This document shows positions 24,540-38,999 of a DNA stretch of 64,000 nucleotides, in pieces; within the stretch, counting starts at the first letter, position 1; each line of letters starts with the position of its first letter. The position numbers and the translations under genes were made by a program. The notes below the pieces were generated by a model. That model saw nothing but the letters and a program-made list of their open reading frames with translations. It was not told the DNA's origin and made no database searches. The stretch spans positions 1,937,409-2,001,408 of the forward strand of contig VZDJ01007755.1 of NCBI GenBank assembly GCA_008694505.1, written 5' to 3'. Source of the stretch: Cyanoderma ruficeps (Eukaryota; Chordata; Aves; Passeriformes; Timaliidae).

Positions 24540-27500
24540 CTGAATGCAGGGAGATGTGCAAAACTAATAACCTCCAGGTTCAAAAGTGAATTTTCTGCAA
24601 ATCTTCATGACTGAGCTGGAATTTATCAACCCTGATAAAGTCATGACAGTAATGTTTAATTTATGCAGTGGCTGTGTTTTTTTAGTTAATCACCTTTACT
24701 GTGCAATTACTTAGACCTTCAGAACCTTTTAAATTTATCAAAAGAATTGCCATTTTAATCTGGAGCATATATATATGTTGCCATCACTCCTTAGCAGGCT
24801 CCTATGGTTGAGCTGAAAGCAAAGTTTGTATACTATTGATTTATTTACATGCCTAGTTTTAGAACACACAAAGCAGTGGATAGGAAGAGCAGCAGGAAAG
24901 CGTTATCAATATGCACATGTGGCTTTGAAGAAAGACATTTGTGTGTCTTCATTTAGCCCTAATAGGAAAATTGAGTCTAAACTGGGACAGCCACAACCTG
25001 CTGCTAGAACAAATGGTTCTCTTGAGATGGCCACTGAGGCCTATTTTCTTCTAGAGTTTGATTTACTTGCTGTTTAAGAAATCTGATAGCGATGTCTATG
25101 AGATCTCTGTCATACATGTATGCTCCTGTGACTGATAAGCTATGTTGCAATCTGCTCCTCACTTGGGCCACAGATCAGATCAGATCATACTTATATATAA
25201 TATTTGCAGGAACTTAATTATTGAAAGAGTATTGCACTTTTGCCAGGTTTGGCTGAAATCAGGCAGCAAGTGCAGAAGATAGTCTGCAAAGGAGAGAGAG
25301 ACACACAAAAATATAGATCTAAATAGACATTCACACGGAGACACAGTGACTCCATAACACTGACTCCAATGGGAAAAGAGCCTAAAATGACTTTAGACTT
25401 TTCTATTACAGCACTGAAAAACAAATCTGGAGACAGAAGGATTGAAATAAATCCAACAGTGATTTGGCATAGCTGCTGATGTAGAAACTCATAGGAGCAA
25501 AAGGAAGAGATCTACTCAGTTTTGACTTTTAATACTCATTTTCATTATTAGCGGGGCACCAATGCCCAAAGTAGTTGGCACACATTAATAACTGTCTTGT
25601 TATGGGGCAATGTGCCCTGCCACCATTAAAATTTAACCCCTCCTCAAAGCAATTCTGCTATTTTCTGTCTCAGCCAAAAAGCAATGGGAGAATTGCAGTG
25701 TCATTTGTTCACACATGGATGGTATGTTGCTGTTTGTGATTCTTCTGCAAAGTTCATTAATTAATTCAATTAATTTTCCCTCAGTAAATGGAACTGTAAA
25801 GAAGGTTTTCACAATGTGACACCTAACAGGCAAACCAAGAGTAAATCCTCCAGCTGTCATGTCTAAGAGGCAGAGACTCTGCTCCTCTGGCACACAAATA
25901 GGTACAGCCAAGGCCACAAGTGCCAAAGTGTGTGGACAATAAGTTATGGGACACTGATAAATCAGTAATGGCACCGAGACAGCTGATTTTCTACTTCCAG
26001 CAGTGGGCAGAGGAAGGCATAGGGTTTCTGCTTAACGTTGTACAGCAGATTTTCCAGAGGAGGTGACCTTCCCACATGAATTAAAGCTACTGGAAATAAC
26101 TCCCTACAGGCAACCTCAAATCACACACAGCTGGTCCTGTAACACTTTGTGTATTTGATATTGAACATACTTGATATAATTTTAAGGTTTAGGTTTGCAC
26201 TTCTAGCATGGAAAATCTACTTTGTCTTTTTCAATAGTTTTGGAATATTATTTTCATTATTGACCTTTTTTCCTTTCAGAAAGACATCAGAAAAAAAAGG
26301 GCTTACAGACAACATTTTGATTCCTCCTACATATTGTCACTCTTTCAGAAATGGCTGCAAACTTTTGGTGCTAAAATAGCATCTGAATTATCTGAATAAA
26401 AGTAAGAGATAATTTGAATGGCCCAGAGCATGAAAAGATGCATGTCCTAGGTCATGAGAAAGTTAATTATTTGTGTGTGGATGCTGGCCCTACTTGATGA
26501 AGCTCTGTTGTCTTCCAAAATACCATCTCAGGCTGAAAACTATCTTTTAATGACACTTATCCTGCATGGAGAAAAAATACTGTCTTTCTTGTTCTTTCTA
26601 GTCTTGTCCGTGTGGTTCCAAAAGCATTCTTCTTGTGTGTGTATTTTTCTTTCTGATTTTACTAAGCAACTTCTAAAAATAAGACTCTAAAATGAAAGTT
26701 GATTTTGTTACTTGCATAAATAGTATATTAAACTTACTATTCTTTATCTGGTTCCCCTTTAATTATTTTTCATCCTTTAAATTTTGGAAAGACTACATTG
26801 CTTTTTAGCTATTGTTATTTTTTTTATTCTGATGCCCTACTTTCTTTTGCTTTCCAAACAAAATAGTCGTAGCATATTTAATCTTTCCTCATATTGAGGT
26901 CTCTCCAGTTCCCATGACTTTAATTATTTTTGTTACTTTTTCTTTGGATATAATCTGCATATTAGGCTTAAACTCTAAAAAAATCAGTCATTGCCTCACT
27001 AACCTCTGCTCAGTTTCCTGTCCTTCTTCAGATGCTTTCTCACACTTCATTAGGCCAAATCTGGATGCAAAAACTTCAGAGGAAGATTCTCCAAGCAGAG
27101 CTTCTCTTTTTATCGTATTAACCATCTTTTACTGCAGCTGAGGGACATACTCCATCCTCATGTACCTACTCTTCCAACCCACTCACTTCCCTTCTTTATC
27201 TTTGCATTCTAATCTTCACTCAGCAATGTACAGGGAGCACTACTATTTTTAGCTCCTGAATACATCATTTAGCGTTTGCTCACATTGAAACTCATCAACT
27301 ATTTCTTCAACCATTCCCTTAATGTGTTTAAATATCACAGAGAACAATCTATACCACTTAAAGTGTTAGTGTTACTTAAGATTCTGCTTTCATCAGCAAA
27401 GCTTATCAGGGTATAGAAAGATCATTAGGATCAGCTGCTGACACCTCTTCCCTGACTTAATACAGTGAAGCGATGGGCTCAGAAATGTATTGACTGATAA

Positions 27501-27783
27501 TTAACAAGAGATATCTGATGTAAATTAAAGAAAGAACAATAACCTCTATCATGAAAAGGAAATGCATCTGAAATTTATTATAACCACAGAAATAAGCTGG
27601 TTATACTTCCAGTTCTAGCCTTGTAGTTGCATCCCAAAAAGTTTCTCATCAGGATGTTGAGATGCAAGCTGAAGTAACTCTGGTTTGTTGGTTGACCAAG
27701 AGGATTAAAGTTGTATCCATCTGTATGTAAAGTAGTAGGCTCAGAAGGTGAATGCTCTATGGGGGAAAATTCAAGTAAAGGAT

Positions 27784-27807
27784 GGGTGTGTGGGTGTGTG
27801 GGTGTGT
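27784..27807. repeat. (GGGTGTGT)3 short tandem repeat
   Basis: Three perfect copies of GGGTGTGT lie head to tail. The strand is G-rich, but with only three G-runs of three it lacks the fourth run needed for a simple quadruplex. Confidence 0.85.
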
Positions 27808-30800
27808 ATGTAGGAATATCTACATGTATGCAAAGTAACTTCTTTTTCTCCGTCCCAGAACTCTATCTTTACACACTACTGCTTTGATTTGTATGGTGCA
27901 AAACATTTCTTGCAGAAGGTACACTCCAACACAGCTGTTTTCTAGCAGCATTATATATGAGCATCTTTCTTTCAGTCCCTTCTAAGTCAATGCAGAATGT
28001 CACATAGATGATGCAATGCTGAATGTGTTGTGCTTGCTCCAGAGCACTTGCTCCCAGATGTGTTCCAGCTTTCTGAGCAAGGTGCTTGATTTTCACAAGA
28101 GACACAGACACCTGTGGACAGGCATGAGGACTATTTCCCTTCAGGCAATAAATCTGAAAAAACCCTGAGCAGTGTCTTAAATCTCACTATTTTTCAATAT
28201 ATTTTGTCCTCTACTTGTGATCCTGGTGCAAAATATTTTCCTCACTTATTTTTGTAATCAAACAGAACAATATAACAGTTATTTTGAAAAATGAGCAGGA
28301 GATAAAAGATTAATGGACACAGGTGATAATTAATATTCTAGCTACTGAGGCCATCATATGAGCTGTGAGTGGTCCAGAGCTTCAGATTCACATTCTTCAG
28401 CTCCCACACATCTCCCTGAAATGTTCCCTGAATCCAGAGACTGTTTTAAACCTCACATCTTCTGTTTCCTGTGTCTACTGCATAGGAAATACTTCTCTGA
28501 TGAGGCCAAAACAAACTCCTAAGAGAAAGAATACATATTACACCTAAAAGGAGGGGAAGTTTCTGAACTTTTGTAAGGAAATTTAACATAAAATGCAGAA
28601 CTAAACCCCAGATAAGAGGATGTAAGAGAAGGTGGACCCAGAACCAGAACTTCACTACTATGCACACTCTGAGTGACCTAACCACTAATTGGTGAGTTTA
28701 TAGAGAACCTTTTGCCTCTGAGAAGGCAGATATCTTTGCCTCTATAAATATGAATGGAAGAGGAGCAACATATATGCCAAATTTCCTACAATACATGCAG
28801 TGACCTCACAGCTAGGGTTTCTTCTGTAGAACCTTGGATTCTTCTGTCATTAAAAACAATAGAATCTGGGTGACTGGTCTCATCTTAAAAAAAAGACAAA
28901 TTCTTCCTTCCCAGCTAATCAATATTAAAAAATCAATAATTGCTCCAAAACTTTGTGCAAAATTCTCATTCATTAAATATACTTAGAAAACTTCTACTGG
29001 CTTGAATTCTTAAAGGGAATTAAGCAGATAAGCTCCTGTTAATAAGTGTCTACTGAGTCTCAGAAAGTAATTTGAGCAGTGATACCTGAGGAAGTTTCTA
29101 ATAATTTGGAGAGCTCTCACTTGCAGAGTGAGAACATGGACAACTCGATCAGAACTGCAGAGCAGTAGGGTCAATACTGGAAGGTCTTTAAGATAGAGAT
29201 ATTTCTAAGACTAGAGTTTTGAACATGTTATTTTGGGGAATGTATAGCTACATGTTGCTCAAATCCCTTTTTAGGTACTTACGTGCTTTTCTGAATCAAA
29301 ACAAAAGTGGTCATACTGAAACATGTTTGGCTTTTGCCTGTAAAAAATAAATGTTCTCCTTTGGCCAATGCTGTGAAATCATTCACCACATAATTGCTCA
29401 CCTGTAGTTCCACATAGGGTGGAACAGCCTTTTATTCCCTAAAACCCTCGAGATTTCTAATGTAGCCACTTTTTTCCTCACCTTCCCATCCCAATTTATC
29501 TTCACAATAAATTAAAAGATCACCCAACAAACTCCATCCACCTTAACAATGTCATGTTAATAAATAAAAATCTATTTCCAAAATGCAAGTAAAATTACCA
29601 AACTTTCCCATGCAACTCCCACAGAGCTGGATTCAGTGCTGACTATTGCAAATTGATTAGTAGACTCTAAATGGTCGGAACAAAGCACGTATTGATTTGA
29701 ACAGCAGCTTGAATTTTGAAGGCTGCATGCATGAAAACAAATACAGTATGCCATGATTCAGAAATGCAGGGCAATTAATACCAAGACCTAGGAGACTAAA
29801 ATCTACCTTGAAACAGCCAAACATATAAGCACTACTAAATCAAGGCCTTTATTTTCCTGCCTTTGTCTCTCCGATGTTTAGTTTCACAGTAAATGAAAGG
29901 GGCTATTTGAAGTGAGGGAGAGAAGAAGATAGGTCTGTGACCTCTAGATAGACCGTGGAGATCAAAGGCAGTCTCCATATGTGTTAGATATTATCTTTTT
30001 GAGGCAAGTGGGCATGATGTTTTGTGATGCAGCAGTGTGGAAACACACAAATAACCTGGTTAGTGACCGCTGAGAGAAGAATGATTGACATTGTGTTTGA
30101 AAAGCAGTAGTAAAACCATGCAAAAAAGATTTAATTTTAGTTTACAGAAGGGTCCTTCTAAGCTCTGTAGTGTTCAAAAACTGTTTTAATAGAAAATTCC
30201 TAAGCTTACATACGTATCACAATTTATATGTTAAAAAGCATAGGTTGCTACAATTAAAAATATTTGAAAGACAATGTCCTCTACAAATCAATTATTTTAA
30301 GGTACCTATCAAACTACAGTTTCAACATAGATTTTTTTTGTTGATTCTTTTTTTTTTTCTTTGAAATACATGCACAATTTAGACTGTATCTACTTGAGGG
30401 CAGTTTGCTTGTTGCATTACAAAATACGCAGTGTCAGTGGAAAACGACAGAACTACTGGGAAAAACATGATTTTGAAGTCGGAACAGTGGATCAGTACAG
30501 CAAAGTAACTACCCCATTTTGCTGTCAACACAGAAAAAACATTCTAGTGTGGGACTCATGTTGGGCACATATGTCACACTGCAGAGATGTCAGTATAGTA
30601 AGGGCTTTACCTAGAGGAAGCTCTAGCTCAATCAGATGACCAACACATTTAATCTGCCCTTATTAACTTTTCCTGTCTGTATAGGGGTACATAGGAGTAT
30701 TATTCCCTCAGAAAGAGCATGAAAATTCCTTTGTGTAGTCTTCCAAGTCCATGCTGAAAGGTGTGAAGTAAAAGTGAAAAGGATTACTGGAAAGGATATT

Positions 30801-32623
30801 CTATTAGACTAAAAACTTTGACAACTGCTCAGGAAGCCATACTGCAAAAGAAAACCTCTTTGTTTTTGCTCTGATTGCCAAGTATGTCAAGAAGAGAATG
30901 TTGTCAAATAGCTGAATATCATCAAAATCAGCTTAAGAAGCCTTAATGCCTCCCTGTCTGCACAGCATCAGTCACCAGTCTGCGCTTTTGAAGTTCCCCA
31001 GTTCAAGAGCAAACACAACCAAAGGTGAAAATGGTTACAGCCCCAAAGTTGAACTTGACCTCTAAGTAACTCTTTCACTTTTCCCTGCTCTCCTTTCCAA
31101 TTCATCATTCATTTTGCAAAGCTGGAAAATGCATTGTACCTTTTTATTTTCAATATGATCTTTGTTGATGCTATTCAGAACTTTCATTTTAATCTTCATG
31201 TTATTTTTCTTTAAAATATATACTTTTAAATCCAGAACACCAGACATATTGATTTGATTATCTAGTTTGTTATACTTTTGGTATATCCAGGCTGTGCAAG
31301 CACCTGCAAATACCCTTTTTGTAATCACAAAGAATTCTGAAGTTCCTTTTAAGAATGTATAACAATAACTGGAAAGTGTATTTCCTTTTAATATCTAGGA
31401 AAATGAACATTGAGGTTCTCTTAATAATTTAGAGTGAGATGGAAAATACAGAATGCTGAAACCATAAATTATGTGGAATGCAACACACATTCTTTATTAT
31501 ATCCAATTATAACAGAGAACAGATCATAATCTTTTTACACTAAGAAAAGTCCAAGAAAGCCTTGTCATTTTTGTTGACTTGAGCTTTAAGAGCCTGCTGC
31601 GTCCCTATTTCACACTGTTTAACCAAAATTTATCTGTAGGATACACCTACAAAATATGCTTGGCTATACATCAACTCTGCTTTCTATAGCTGCTGTGCAC
31701 TTTGGCCAAGGTCGGGCCCTTTTACAAGCAAAAACCACATGCCTGTACAGAAACGCCTAGCCCACAGAGAGGATGTGTTTTCCCTCCTTAAAGACTATGT
31801 GGATGGAAAATAATGGAGTGAACCACAGAGAAACTTAGCCTGTAGTCAGTCACTCACTTGCAAAAGAGCAGTAGCATTTAACAGTTACCACATCTCATCA
31901 GTTTATCATAATCCTTCTCCTGAGATGATTACATCTCCCTGTGGCAGCTCTTCATCTGTGTCAGCACAGAGTCAAAAAGATTAGATTAATTCATTGCTGA
32001 GAGAGATTTGAGCTGACTGGTGTTATTTCCACTGAAACAGAGCCAGGCTCTACTTGGCCTTTGCTGGAAGAGTGTAAGTTAACAAATGAAGGATGTAAAA
32101 GGGCACCTTTAGCACTGAAATTTTGCCTCCTCAAATCTTATTTTCATGAGAGTTGACAGTGGCTATTTTGAAAAATGACAGGGCTTAAATTATTTATTGA
32201 GACACCAGGAGTGTCTTCTGTGAGACTTTCAAATCCAAATAGATATTGACAAATCAGGCCTTGGTACCTGTCCAAAGTTTAAATAGCGGCAGAGATATGA
32301 CCACAGTTTCATCCTCTGTCTTTAAAATACTGGACAGAATATTGTGAAGGAGAATTACCAGTTACTTCAGCATCAAGTGTTTTAACTAATGCATGGGAAA
32401 CCATAATTCTGCTAAATGTTCACTAGAGGTAGAGATGCTTCAACTTGTTTTGTTCAACAGCATTGTCCTCTGTTAATTAGTGAGATGCATCAATGAATTC
32501 CCAAGGGAGGGAACTCAACAAGCTCTTAGCATCCACATGGATGATTTTCACAATATAGAAATCTTAGAACTGAAAAACAGGAATAAAAAATATTCTCTTC
32601 AGTGAAAAAAATCCAAACCACTT

Positions 32624-32725
32624 TATACATACATACATACATACATATATACATATATACCTATATACATATATACATTTATACATATATACATATATAC
32701 CTATAAACATATATACATATATACT
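32624..32725. repeat. TA/CATA compound microsatellite
   Basis: A (TACA)n run leads into interrupted CATATATA and TATACATA units over about 100 bp. It is highly AT-rich and partly self-complementary, so it may extrude as cruciforms. The minus-strand open frame starting at 32934 ends at the edge of the tract and is not a gene. Confidence 0.9.
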
Positions 32726-33893
32726 ACAGCCACATCCATACTGAGGTTCATTCTGTGCAATGTATTTCTAGGGTACAGACAGAATATGTAATTATTTTCA
32801 TTAAATGCCACATAAGGACCATTTTGCCTTCTGTGAAAATATTTGCAGTATACCCACTCAAACTTTATAAGCAGCAATAAATAGCTCACAGAACAACAAA
32901 GTGTGAACAAACACATCAGCTGGTCTAGACTCATGAAGAAATAGACTCTGCAGAATTAGTTCTACAGGAAAGACTACAATAAAATAAAATGAAAAAGTAT
33001 CTAGCTACTGCAAATTTTCTTTTTTGCAGCAAAAGCAGCTGTTGATCTTTTAAGCAGGACAATGATGCTTCATATTCATTAGTAAAGTCAATCTTGCACT
33101 TAACAATAAAATTGATACACATCCTACTATCAAGACAGTCAATAATCTATTTGCAGAGAAAATTCTCTTGGCATAAGCAAAAATTCTCCTTTTTTCATCA
33201 TGTTATAATCTTACAGAACGACAGCCAAACCTTCATTAAAACACCTTTATTTGCACCTCTAAATATCATGTTTGTTTCTGCATGTTCAGGACAATTTTTT
33301 TTTCTGTTGATATAAATCCTGGATAATTATATTGAATGTGGATTATTTCAGATTTATGATTAGGCTTCTTTAATATGAAGCCTCTAGTAACTCTAGGCAA
33401 GATTTCCTTGATAGTTGAACTTATTAGGAAATTATGTTTAGATTGAGGCAAATAGATAAATAGATACTAAGTTTTTCCATCTTAATGCATGGAAAATGTT
33501 ATTAAAGACTTATAGAAATAGTGAATGGAAAATCCCAACCAATGCAAGTCAGCAGTTTAAGAACAAGACAGAGTAACGAATCAACTTTATGTTATACAAT
33601 TTGACAGAAATCTTTGATTAAAATGTTAAGGGAAATATTAGGGAGAAATGAAAGAAATTATGAGACTGTGTCTCAAATTTCCACATACTTGAAAAAGTTC
33701 TTAATAATTTGGTGTGATCATCTCTCTTGTATTCTTCACATTTTGGTCCTTCCCTCAGCACTTTTGTACTTGTATTTATTTAGGAAGACCATGCAGGTCA
33801 AGTCTGACAGACAACATGTCCCAACCTGTCTCTAAACCAAACTGCTATGAGGAGTTGTGGCCTCAGCAGTCCAACAGTGACAGGGAAACTCTT

Positions 33894-33925
33894 CTTAGAG
33901 GGCCCAGGTTTGGTGGCCCTCTAAG
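33894..33925. repeat. Perfect 11-bp inverted repeat (hairpin)
   Basis: CTTAGAGGGCC (33894-33904) and GGCCCTCTAAG (33915-33925) are exact reverse complements around a 10-base loop, CAGGTTTGGT. It sits in a locally GC-richer segment (33800-33960) that differs from its AT-rich flanks. There is no T-run, and prokaryotic-type termination is irrelevant here. It could be a decayed mobile-element end or a structured transcript segment. Confidence 0.8.
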
Positions 33926-36900
33926 CCCTGCAGAGAGGAGGCAGTGTGAAGCTGACTGCACTTAGCACAGGCAATAGCCAGCATGTTTGCAATGAGATTG
34001 CAAACTAATTCCAAGTTGACAGTTCCCCTGTCCCCATTCTACAATCCTTGCCATTGCTGGCAAGGGTCATTCACCCCTGCTTTGTAGCTCGCTAGACATT
34101 TAAATAGACCAATATAATTCCTGCTATATAAAAAAATCAACATAAACAAACTATTTAAAACATGACAACACATTCCTGCAAATAATTCTTATGGGTGTAA
34201 TACACTTCACCTCCTCCACCCCACCGCACTTCCCTCATGCCTTTGTTTTTTAATCCTCTGGTCACCCTGGAAAACCTGTCTTTTTCTCTATGCTGCCTGT
34301 GAGTATTAATGTTTGGGTGGAATTTTTTTATAATTGTGTCTGTGTTTACTTCAGAGAAATATTTATCAAAGCAGGTCTGATAGTCCTTTCTCTGTGTCTA
34401 AGGTATCCCAGTAGTTTATAAACAAGGTAAACATGCCCAGACATCAGGATACAAAGAGGTAGAAGTCTGCTCTAGCTGCAATAAACTCGTACTTGTAAAT
34501 AACTTCTCCCTCTGAGTCTACTTTCACAGATGCTCTCCTATGAAAACACTGCAGCTTGGCAAACCTGCCTTCTTCGACCAGCCCTTAATTAACAGAGAGT
34601 TAGGCATGTCCTTTCCCAAAGCCTGGAATGCAGTATTATTGGCCTGCCACACAAAGTCATCACGTAACTTAATGAGCCATTGGCACTTTAATTTTATAAC
34701 ACACTTCCCCAATTAAGCTCTCTAGACCCCAGACTTAAACAGCTGTCCACAGCTGTTGGAAAGTGATTTATCATTGTCAGTCTTTGCAGCCAAAACATTC
34801 AAAGGTGCAAGTTTTCAATATCACTCAGCAGATAAACATTTGTCTGTTTTCATTCATTTTAATGCTGTTTCAATAAACCTTTGTGCATCAATCTATATAG
34901 TTTTTGTATCTATTCTATAATATGCAGATTTGTGTTAATTCTGTATTCTCTTCATGTGTACCCAACTGTGTCAGGGAATGCAGAAAGGCATAACCTCTAA
35001 CAGTGTTTTGCTTCTGTTTCTAAATGTGGGCTGAAAAGCTCCAAACCCTCAGTATGGTTGGTCATACAAAGGCACGCACTCTTGAACATGTGTTTTGAGC
35101 AAACATTTAGTCTCTAAACATATGCAAATGAAGTTGTGCTTTAAAGTGCTGACCTTTCCTTTTTGAGGCAATCTTCCAGTCTCATGATACTGTATTATAA
35201 AATAGGCCTTAGAGCTTCCTGAAGAAAAAACCTAACAAATGGACTTTAGAATTCCAACTGACAGGATTCACTAGTGAAACATTCAAAAGGCTAGGCATTC
35301 TGGATATTTGATTAGACAAACATTCAACTCTTCTCATCCATTTCAATACTGTTGAAATGATATTATGAACATTAACCTCACTTTTCATATGTATCTTACC
35401 TTTTCAACTTTAAACACAGTATCTTTTTTCTACATTCTTGTATACTATACTCTCATATAGTTGGTCACATTGATTAGTTGTGCTACACCCTACATCAGGG
35501 TGAAGTAGAAGGCATTTTGGTTGAAGTAGCAGATAAGTGAAAGAGGATACTTTATCTGGCTACCAGAGTTTAACAGAAATAGAAGAAGGTCTAGTGTTGA
35601 TTTTGGCAGGTAATGTTACTGGAGCCAGTATTGATTTTTCCATAACATGACTTAATCCTCCCAGTACAGGTACCGATATATTGATAGTACAGTGAAGAGT
35701 CACACCATTGCTGCATTCTAGTTATGTGACTTTTCTTAAATTGTTTCTTTATTGCCTTCAAATTCAGAAACAACAGAACAAATATGACTGTGCAAGTAGG
35801 CAATACTCACCCTCAACACTGCCACTACAGTTGAAAGCATTTGTCATTGACGCTTGGGCAGTGTGTGGGGTTAGAGTTAATGGAAAACTTTTTCCAGTTT
35901 TCTTTCCAGTTTTGAATGTTGTTTGCCAATAAAAAGTGCAGAGGACAGACAACTGGACAGATTTTAAGATCTGCAAAGAGAAATAAGACTTCTTCCTTGC
36001 ACGTCTCTAGTATTTCTCAGCCATTCAGTCATTGTGTTGAGATAGTGGGTGGTCTGCTCTCAGTTGCTAGCTGGGCATTTACCAGTGCCGTATTACAGAG
36101 GATACTTATAAATGAAAGTTTTATTCCAACACATTTACAGAAGAAGGAGTTCTCAAATAGTAACTGAAGACATTACTTATACATTTTTATTCCTTATACA
36201 TGGTCAACAAATCAGGGTTTGGATGAGAAGCAATAGAATTCTTCCAAAGAAAGACATTCAGTTCACACAGAGAGGGTAACATCAAAAAGAGACTTGACAC
36301 AGTGATGCCTACTAGCAAAGTGTCATAAACAAAGAAAAATCTATTTCAGCAATAATATTCTTTTCTTTTTTGAAAAAAATCCCACATAGAATGGCCCAAG
36401 CAGAACCAAAATATTCAGATCACACCAACCTGAACTGTCACAAAGGCATTGCTTGCCTCTGGAGGTGGGGCAACCTTGAAAGGTGGGGAGGAATTGTCTT
36501 ATTCCCCATCCACTTTTCACGAAGGAGACTGGGGAGAGCTGTAAATTTCTTTCTCTCTGATATCTTTAGGAGGATGTGCTGTATTTCAGATGATAAAATT
36601 AATTTCTATGAGGGATTTAAATAATGGATTATGATCTTGCAAATTCAAGGATGTATCATTTAATCAGTCTGTGATTGCAAAGGATCTCTGTTGCTACTCT
36701 TTAAATTGAGGGCTGAGCAACACGAACCTTCCCTTCATCCACATTTGCTTATATATTCCCTATCTATTCATTTATAGATGTGCGCCAGGACTATGAGTGT
36801 AATGCATGAATTAAAACTAAATGTGGAACCTAAGTGTAGCTTTCAAACAACATTGGCTGGTAGAAGCACATCAGGCTTGTTTTCTACTCTCCAGAGCACC

Positions 36901-38980
36901 TTCTTGATGCCAAAAATTGAGCACACCAATAAAAATTACCAGTCAGAAGTTTTAAAAGACGCAATCTCAGAAGTAATTTTTTGTGTTCAGTTACTGCAGG
37001 ACATAGTAAATATGAAAAATACGAATATTCCAATAACTAGATGGAAAAAATGTGCATAAAAGAAGTCTGTCAACAGTTCCTAAGTACAACAATGCAGATT
37101 CAACTTTCAGCTCAGGAAATCCCCAACCAGTAAATTGCCAGAAGCCGTAAAAGAGGGACCAGTATCATGTGAAGTAACTTTCTATACTGGTGCCATTCCT
37201 AAGTATTCAGCTCTGGACCATTTCCAGAAAGATAGAGGACCCAGTAGCCACAGCCATTAGTAAATTTAGCATATCTTTGATGTGATCCACACAGACATTA
37301 AGTTCCCACAGACTATCCAGGAAAACAAAGAGACTTATTACTTCAAATGCTCAGCACATATCCATGAGGTTTTTAGTTAGCCTATTTCCTCATATCTCAA
37401 GCACCGCTTTGCACAAGATAATTGCCTATAAAACTATATCTCAAAACTACATAACTTCCTACATAGGAGTAAAATCCATCTGCAGAGAGAACAAAGTTCT
37501 TTTCAAGACTGTAAAATATGGCCCTGTACTGTTCTACTTATCTCCAATGCAGGTTCCTTCAATCTTACCACGATTAATGTCAGAGAGACACAGTCTTGTG
37601 CACAGTGAAGCAACTAAAACCATACTCAAAAAACACTCTGTGCCTAAACTTCTCTTCCTGGGAGAAAGCTGAAACGGCAAAGCAAACACGATATCAGCCA
37701 GTCAAGGTACACAGCACACTTCTGGGAACCACTTTCCTGAAATGGCCTGAACAGTGAACTTCATTACATTCACAGTTGTGTTCCAAGAAGAGAAAATCTC
37801 CTGGTTTGAGCAAGGTTTGTTGTCCTGCTTCCAGGAAAGGAACTATCCAAGGCAAGGCAGGGTGCAGAAGCTGGAGTGAGAAAACCTAAATTTCTAGAAG
37901 GAAAGAGATTTTTTCTGGAAGAAGGTTTCAAGAGACAGCACTGACAACATTGAATGGTGTAAGAATTTTGATCTCATGTGGTAAGAGTGGATGCAGTGTG
38001 GCGTCCTAGTAAAATGAGCATTGTTTTAAATATATGTCAGGCTAGCCCAAAAACTGTCAGGGTGAGAGCCAGACTCTATTTGGTGCCTTTTTAGTATGCT
38101 TCACTGCAAAGTTACTGTGAAATGTATGTATCTTGGTAGACAAAACTAAAATAAATCTGCTGTGTTTTTTCAGTTTTAAAAACAGCCTTTCCAACAAAAT
38201 TTTCCTCAGCTGTAGAATTAAGAGGAATCATAGCAACATTTTATCATACATACTTCCCTGCGTGTAAAATTTAACATAATCCACTGAGAGTAGTGGACTA
38301 ATATTAAAATTTAATTTTCAGTTTTACTCTGTGTTTTACAAGATGTTATCCTTTTTCTTCTTTACTCAGCTGGCACCTCTGAATGACATTTTCCCACTGA
38401 ACTATTTTTAGCTGAAGTAAAATCAATATTAGTTTGAAAAACTGAGAAAGGAAAAAAAGACTTCAGCATTTTTAGTTAGCAGATGTTGGAGAGATAGGGG
38501 GAAAGTTTTTTGCTAACATAGTGTTTCTCAAGGATAAACAATGATTCAATAACACATTGATCTAAAGCATATTTTGCTGAGGAATTTACAGTATCTTTAT
38601 CACACCTATTTAAGTTACATGTGGCTGAGGTGAGACACTGCAGCCAAGAAGTACGGGTGACTACCCTATACAGAAGGAAATTTGCTGTAGACCTGCATTC
38701 AGTTTTCTACAGTTTTAACCTGGTCCTGACAGGACAGAGGGACTGAAAACTCTCAACAGTGACTGAGTGGACAAATGAGTAAGGTAGGAACACCACTACC
38801 AGCTTTGTCTTGAGCCAGAGGTGATCACACAAGTAAATACTCTTGCAGCACAGCCTCACAGTGTGTGGGCTCTTACATCCTCTTAAATCTGACACATCAT
38901 TTGCCTCTCGTGTGGCTACCTCAGGCTTAATATCTTGCATTTTCTTTTTCACTTGAGAAGAAGGATATAATATGACTCTA

Positions 38981-38999
38981 TGATTCTATTATAGAATCA
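38981..38999. repeat. 19-bp near-perfect palindrome TGATTCTAT-T-ATAGAATCA
   Basis: Nine-base arms surround a single T. The arms resemble the ATTCTATGATTCT tail repeats of CR1, but no adjoining CR1 body is recognisable, so CR1 origin is only a guess. Confidence 0.7.

Noticed and set aside
27784..27807. G-quadruplex in the GGGTGTGT repeats
   Set aside because: Only three G-triplets are present; a canonical quadruplex needs four.
27869..28111. Minus-strand 80-codon frame preceded by a CACAG acceptor-like site
   Set aside because: The residue mix is somewhat protein-like, but the upstream pyrimidine tract is poor, no donor is convincing and no domain is recognisable.
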